Position numbers and translations under genes: made by a program. A stretch of 15,029 nt of DNA from an uncultured Faecalibacterium sp. (GTDB taxonomy: Bacteria; Bacillota; Clostridia; Oscillospirales; Ruminococcaceae), in assembly GCA_934561115.1 (NCBI GenBank), contig CAKTFS010000031.1, forward strand, positions 1-15,029, given 5' to 3'. Under the pieces are notes generated by a model, which made no database searches, was not told the origin of the DNA, and saw only the letters and a program-made list of their open reading frames with translations. Shown here piece after piece: positions 12,701 through 15,029 of this stretch (its first letter is position 1; each line of letters begins with the position of its first letter).

Positions 12701-13585
12701 ATGCGTTTTGTCACCTGCCGCCTGCCGGACAGCGTGGAGGACCCTGCCATCCTCTCGCAGGACGGCACACAGGTCTGGCCGCTGAGCTGGCTGGGGCTCT
12801 CCTACGAGACCTTGTCCGACGCTATCCCCTTCCTCACCCCGCAGGTGCGGTTCGGCCTGCAGCTGGCCATCAGCGGCATCCCGGCGCTGCCGGTGGAGGC
12901 CGTTACCCTGCAAAGCCCCATCCCCTGCCCCGCGCAGGACGTGGTCTGTCTGGGCATCAACTACATGGCACACTCGGACGAAGCCGAAAAGTATTCTGCG
13001 GACGCCTTTGCCACCCAGCATCAGGACGCCATCTACTTTTCCAAGCGGGTCAGCCGTGCAGTGCCGGACGGCGGCTTTATCGAAGCGCACACCGACCTTG
13101 TGCAGAAGCTGGACTACGAGTGTGAGCTGGCCGTGGTGCTGGGCAAGGACGCCAAGGACGTGCCCGCCGGGCAGACCAAGGACTATGTGTTCGGCTATAC
13201 CATCCTGAACGATGTTTCCGCCCGGGACGTGCAGACTGCCCACAAGCAGTGGTACTTCGGCAAAAGTCTGGACGGCTTTACCCCCATGGGACCCTGCATC
13301 GTCACGGCCGATGAATTTGACACCTACCCGCCCGCGCTGCCCATCCGCAGCCGGGTGAACGGCGCGCTGCGGCAGGATTCCAACACCAAACTGCAAATTT
13401 TTGATATCGACCATGTCATCCACGAGCTTTCGCAGGGCATGACCCTGAAAGCCGGCACCATCATCGCCACCGGCACCCCTGCCGGGGTGGGCATGGGCAT
13501 GGACCCGCCGCAATTTTTGCACCCGGGCGACACCGTGCAGTGCGAGATCGAAGGAATTGGCACGCTGACCAACACCGTGCGCTGA
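12701..13585 (+). CDS. Fumarylacetoacetate hydrolase (FAH) family protein
   Basis: A 294-residue protein with the FAH catalytic fold in its C-terminal two thirds. The family motifs are LGINYMAHSDE (His91, Glu94), DYECELAVVLGK (metal ligands Glu140 and Glu142), GYTILNDVSARDVQ (Asp171), WYFGKSLDGFTPMGPCIVT (Lys188) and IIATGTPAGVGMG. This is the set seen in 2-hydroxyhepta-2,4-diene-1,7-dioate isomerases, acylpyruvases and oxaloacetate decarboxylase-like enzymes that use Mg2+. The substrate cannot be chosen from sequence, and no aromatic breakdown genes are nearby. Its start has a strong AGGAGGGG, and it lies 15 nt after the DJ-1-like gene. A metabolite repair role with that neighbour is possible but unproved. 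Confidence 0.9.
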   Translation: MRFVTCRLPDSVEDPAILSQDGTQVWPLSWLGLSYETLSDAIPFLTPQVRFGLQLAISGIPALPVEAVTLQSPIPCPAQDVVCLGINYMAHSDEAEKYSADAFATQHQDAIYFSKRVSRAVPDGGFIEAHTDLVQKLDYECELAVVLGKDAKDVPAGQTKDYVFGYTILNDVSARDVQTAHKQWYFGKSLDGFTPMGPCIVTADEFDTYPPALPIRSRVNGALRQDSNTKLQIFDIDHVIHELSQGMTLKAGTIIATGTPAGVGMGMDPPQFLHPGDTVQCEIEGIGTLTNTVR

Positions 13586-13678
13586 AGTCCCTTGTGGAAC
13601 TGCCCAAAATTTTACATGGATTTCAGTCCGATTGCACGAAATGCCGCCGCACTACTGCTCTTTTGCGGAAAAATATGG

Positions 13679-13689
13679 TATACTATAAA
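13679..13689 (+). promoter_or_regulatory. Possible -10 region for the ROK kinase gene
   Basis: TATACT (13679-13684) overlaps TATAAA (13684-13689), about 47-57 nt upstream of the ATG, in a 150-nt gap. No good -35 stands at the right distance (the best nearby is TTGCGG). A small hairpin ATGCGG-CGCAT-CCGCAT (13703-13719) lies just ahead of the ribosome site. Confidence 0.35.
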
Positions 13690-13735
13690 ATACTGATAAA
13701 AAATGCGGCGCATCCGCATCAAAGGGGTAAATGAC

Positions 13736-14686
13736 ATGAAGGAATACGCATTTGGCATCGACCTGGGCGGCACCACTGCCAAGGTCGGCCTGTTCACCAC
13801 CAGCGGCAAACTGCTGGAAAAGTGGGAGGTAAGCACCGATACTTCCAATAACGGTGCTCACATTCTGGAAAATCTGGCTGCTGCCGTGCAGCAGAAGATG
13901 CAGGAAAAGGGTCTGTCCGCAGACGAAGTCGAGGGTGTCGGTCTGGGTGTGCCCGGCCCGGTGCTGGATTCCAGCATCGTGCCCATCGTGTGTGCAAACC
14001 TTGGCGGCTGGGGCAACCGCAACGTCTCCATTGAGCTCAGCGAGCTGCTGGGCGGCATCCGGGTGCTGGTGGGCAACGACGCCAACGTGGCTGCTCTGGG
14101 CGAGATCTGGATGGGCACGGCACAGGGCTGCCGCAGCGCTGTTATGGTCACGCTGGGCACCGGCGTGGGCGGCGGTGTCATCGTGAACGGCAAGGTCATC
14201 GACGGTGCGCACGGTGCCGGCGGCGAGATCGGCCATATCACCGTCAACCCTCACGAGACCGCCGTCTGCGGCTGCGGCAAGCGCGGCTGTCTGGAGCAGT
14301 ATTCCAGCGCCACCGGCGTTGTGCGCTGCATGAAGAAGCTGCTGGACGCAAACCCGGACACCGCCTGCACCCTGCGCGGCAAGGACTTTGAGGCCAAGGA
14401 CGTGTTCGACGCTGCCCGCGCCGGGGATGCACTGGCCGCCCGCGAGGTGGACGAGATGGCTTCTACACTGGGCATGGCACTGGCCAACATTGCCGCCACC
14501 ACCGACCCCGAGATGTTCATGATCGGCGGCGGCGTGGCCCGCGCCGGGGACGTGCTGCTGGACCCGCTGGTGCGTCACTACAAGGAGTACGCCTTCCAGT
14601 CCTGCAAGGAGACCCCCATCAAGGCTGCCAGCCTTGGCAACGACGCCGGCATCTACGGTGCCGTGCGCCTGATCGTGGGTGCCTGA
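13736..14686 (+). CDS. glcK: ROK family sugar kinase, glucokinase-like
   Basis: A 316-residue cytoplasmic kinase. The ATP phosphate-binding motif is DLGGTTAKVGLF (9-20); then come GVPGPV (71-76), NDANVAALGE (114-123, with the catalytic Asp115) and the second phosphate motif LGTGVGGGVI. The zinc site is EIGH (His167) with CGCGKRGCLE (Cys178, Cys180, Cys185), and GGGVARAGD lies near the C-terminus. This is the layout of Gram-positive ROK glucokinases. Members also phosphorylate ManNAc or GlcNAc, so an amino-sugar role cannot be excluded. The ATG at 13736 has AAAGGGG (13721-13727); the ATG at 13703 lies in a hairpin with no ribosome site. It is transcribed alone or with the genes before it, and is followed by a strong terminator. 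Confidence 0.92.
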   Translation: MKEYAFGIDLGGTTAKVGLFTTSGKLLEKWEVSTDTSNNGAHILENLAAAVQQKMQEKGLSADEVEGVGLGVPGPVLDSSIVPIVCANLGGWGNRNVSIELSELLGGIRVLVGNDANVAALGEIWMGTAQGCRSAVMVTLGTGVGGGVIVNGKVIDGAHGAGGEIGHITVNPHETAVCGCGKRGCLEQYSSATGVVRCMKKLLDANPDTACTLRGKDFEAKDVFDAARAGDALAAREVDEMASTLGMALANIAATTDPEMFMIGGGVARAGDVLLDPLVRHYKEYAFQSCKETPIKAASLGNDAGIYGAVRLIVGA

Positions 14687-14708
14687 TAAAGGAATATTGA
14701 CCACTTTT

Positions 14709-14747
14709 AAACCAGCCAAGCCCGCGGGCTTGGCTGGTTTTGTTTTT
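14709..14747 (+). terminator. Terminator after the ROK kinase gene
   Basis: A perfect 32-nt palindrome (14709-14724 with 14725-14740, arm AAACCAGCCAAGCCCG, folding with a CGCG loop) runs into TTTTGTTTTT (14738-14747). It lies 22 nt after the stop. Confidence 0.85.
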
Positions 14748-14756
14748 GCGGGAGGA

Positions 14757-14806
14757 CCCCTTCCGTCATCGCCTGCGGCGATGCCACCTTCCCCAAGGGG
14801 ACGGCT
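14757..14806. repeat. Short palindromic repeat module
   Basis: CCTTCCGT, hairpin CATCGCC-TGC-GGCGATG (14767-14783), CCACCTT, hairpin CCCC-AA-GGGG, then ACGGCT. The order CCGTCA, hairpin, ATGCCACC is the same as in the reverse complement of the repeat at 11535-11639, with a different stem sequence. Confidence 0.65.
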
Positions 14807-14942
14807 GAACCCTCTCAGTCACGCCTGACGGCGTGCCAGCTCCCCCGAGGGGGGAGCTTTATCAGCGCTTACCGGCAGATGCGTAAAAGCTCCCCCTTCG
14901 GGGGAGCTGGCTGCGACCATCGGGAGCAGACTGAGAGGGTTC
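14807..14942. repeat. 136-bp near-palindromic element with perfect 14-bp inverted ends
   Basis: GAACCCTCTCAGTC (14807-14820) and its exact complement (14929-14942) form the ends. Moving in from the left are hairpin CACGCC-TGAC-GGCGTG, then CCAG and the hairpin AGCTCCCCC-GAG-GGGGGAGCT (14838-14858). On the right is the matching hairpin AGCTCCCCC-TTC-GGGGGAGCT (14888-14908). The left end, CCTCTCAG-hairpin-CCAGCTCCCCC, has the same layout as the left end of the element at 9356. Non-coding, no transposase. Confidence 0.8.
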
Positions 14943-15029
14943 GCTCCCCCTTGGGGGAGCTGTCGCGCAGCGACTGAAGGGCTATAAATGGAGAAGCGAA
15001 AAAAGCGTTAAAGCGATAGCGCCGACTGG
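14943..15029. repeat. Trailing hairpins and unassigned sequence to the window edge
   Basis: GCTCCCCC-TT-GGGGGAGC (14943-14960) and GTCGC-GCA-GCGAC (14962-14974) follow directly on the 136-bp element and use the same vocabulary. I see no gene or signal in 14985-15029. Confidence 0.55.

Noticed and set aside
12107..13522. 471-codon frame antisense to the DJ-1-like and FAH genes
   Set aside because: It runs across two genes with strong motifs and has the typical antisense composition.
8626..15000. CRISPR array
   Set aside because: The repeats are few, unevenly spread, themselves palindromic and composite, without regular spacers or cas genes.
14985..15029. Short frame starting near the window end
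   Set aside because: The ATG near 14988 meets a stop after a few codons. There is nothing to support a gene.

Overview
The window looks like chromosome of a GC-rich, gut-type Firmicute of the Oscillospiraceae, most like Faecalibacterium. Three things support this: strong Shine-Dalgarno sequences (AAGGAGG type), GC-rich third codon positions, and several intergenic copies of a GGCCGGGGG-centred palindromic repeat that I associate with this family. The taxonomic call rests on remembered resemblance, not on a search.

Region 1 (1-4672, + strand) is a transport and phosphorolysis operon. It holds the C-terminal end of an ABC sugar-binding protein, an intra-operon hairpin with a T tract, two MalF/MalG-type permeases, a 63-residue two-helix membrane protein, and a complete GH112 phosphorylase. 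The phosphorylase resembles bifidobacterial lacto-N-biose/galacto-N-biose phosphorylase and has its catalytic Asp at residue 313. The likely job is import of Gal-beta-1,3-HexNAc disaccharides from mucin or milk glycans and phosphorolysis to Gal-1-P plus a free N-acetylhexosamine.

Region 2 (4758-8301) is an N-acetylglucosamine module: a stand-alone glucose-family EIIA (+), convergent with nagA (-), followed by an EIICB of the NagE type (-). EIIA and EIICB are separate genes, so the EIIA probably serves this and perhaps other permeases. Together regions 1 and 2 handle host-type amino sugars. The HexNAc kinase, GalT, GalE and NagB are not in the window, apart from a possible role for the ROK kinase at the far end.

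Region 3 (8302-11639) is a looser set: an AT-rich gap, a Nudix hydrolase (-), a leaderless ricin-type beta-trefoil lectin (-), and, divergent from the lectin, a nitroreductase plus GNAT acetyltransferase pair (+). Composite palindromic repeats fill the gaps.

Region 4 (11640-14747, + strand) has a TrpR/YerC-type regulator whose promoter carries a dyad over the -10 box, a DJ-1/PfpI protein followed 15 nt later by a fumarylacetoacetate-hydrolase-family enzyme, and a ROK-family glucokinase-like kinase. The last 280 bases are non-coding palindromic repeats.

No complete new defence or mobile system, CRISPR array, tRNA or rRNA was seen. The most unusual signals are the modular repeats, in which hairpin stems differ between copies while base pairing is kept, the intracellular lectin, and the small membrane protein inside the phosphorylase operon.
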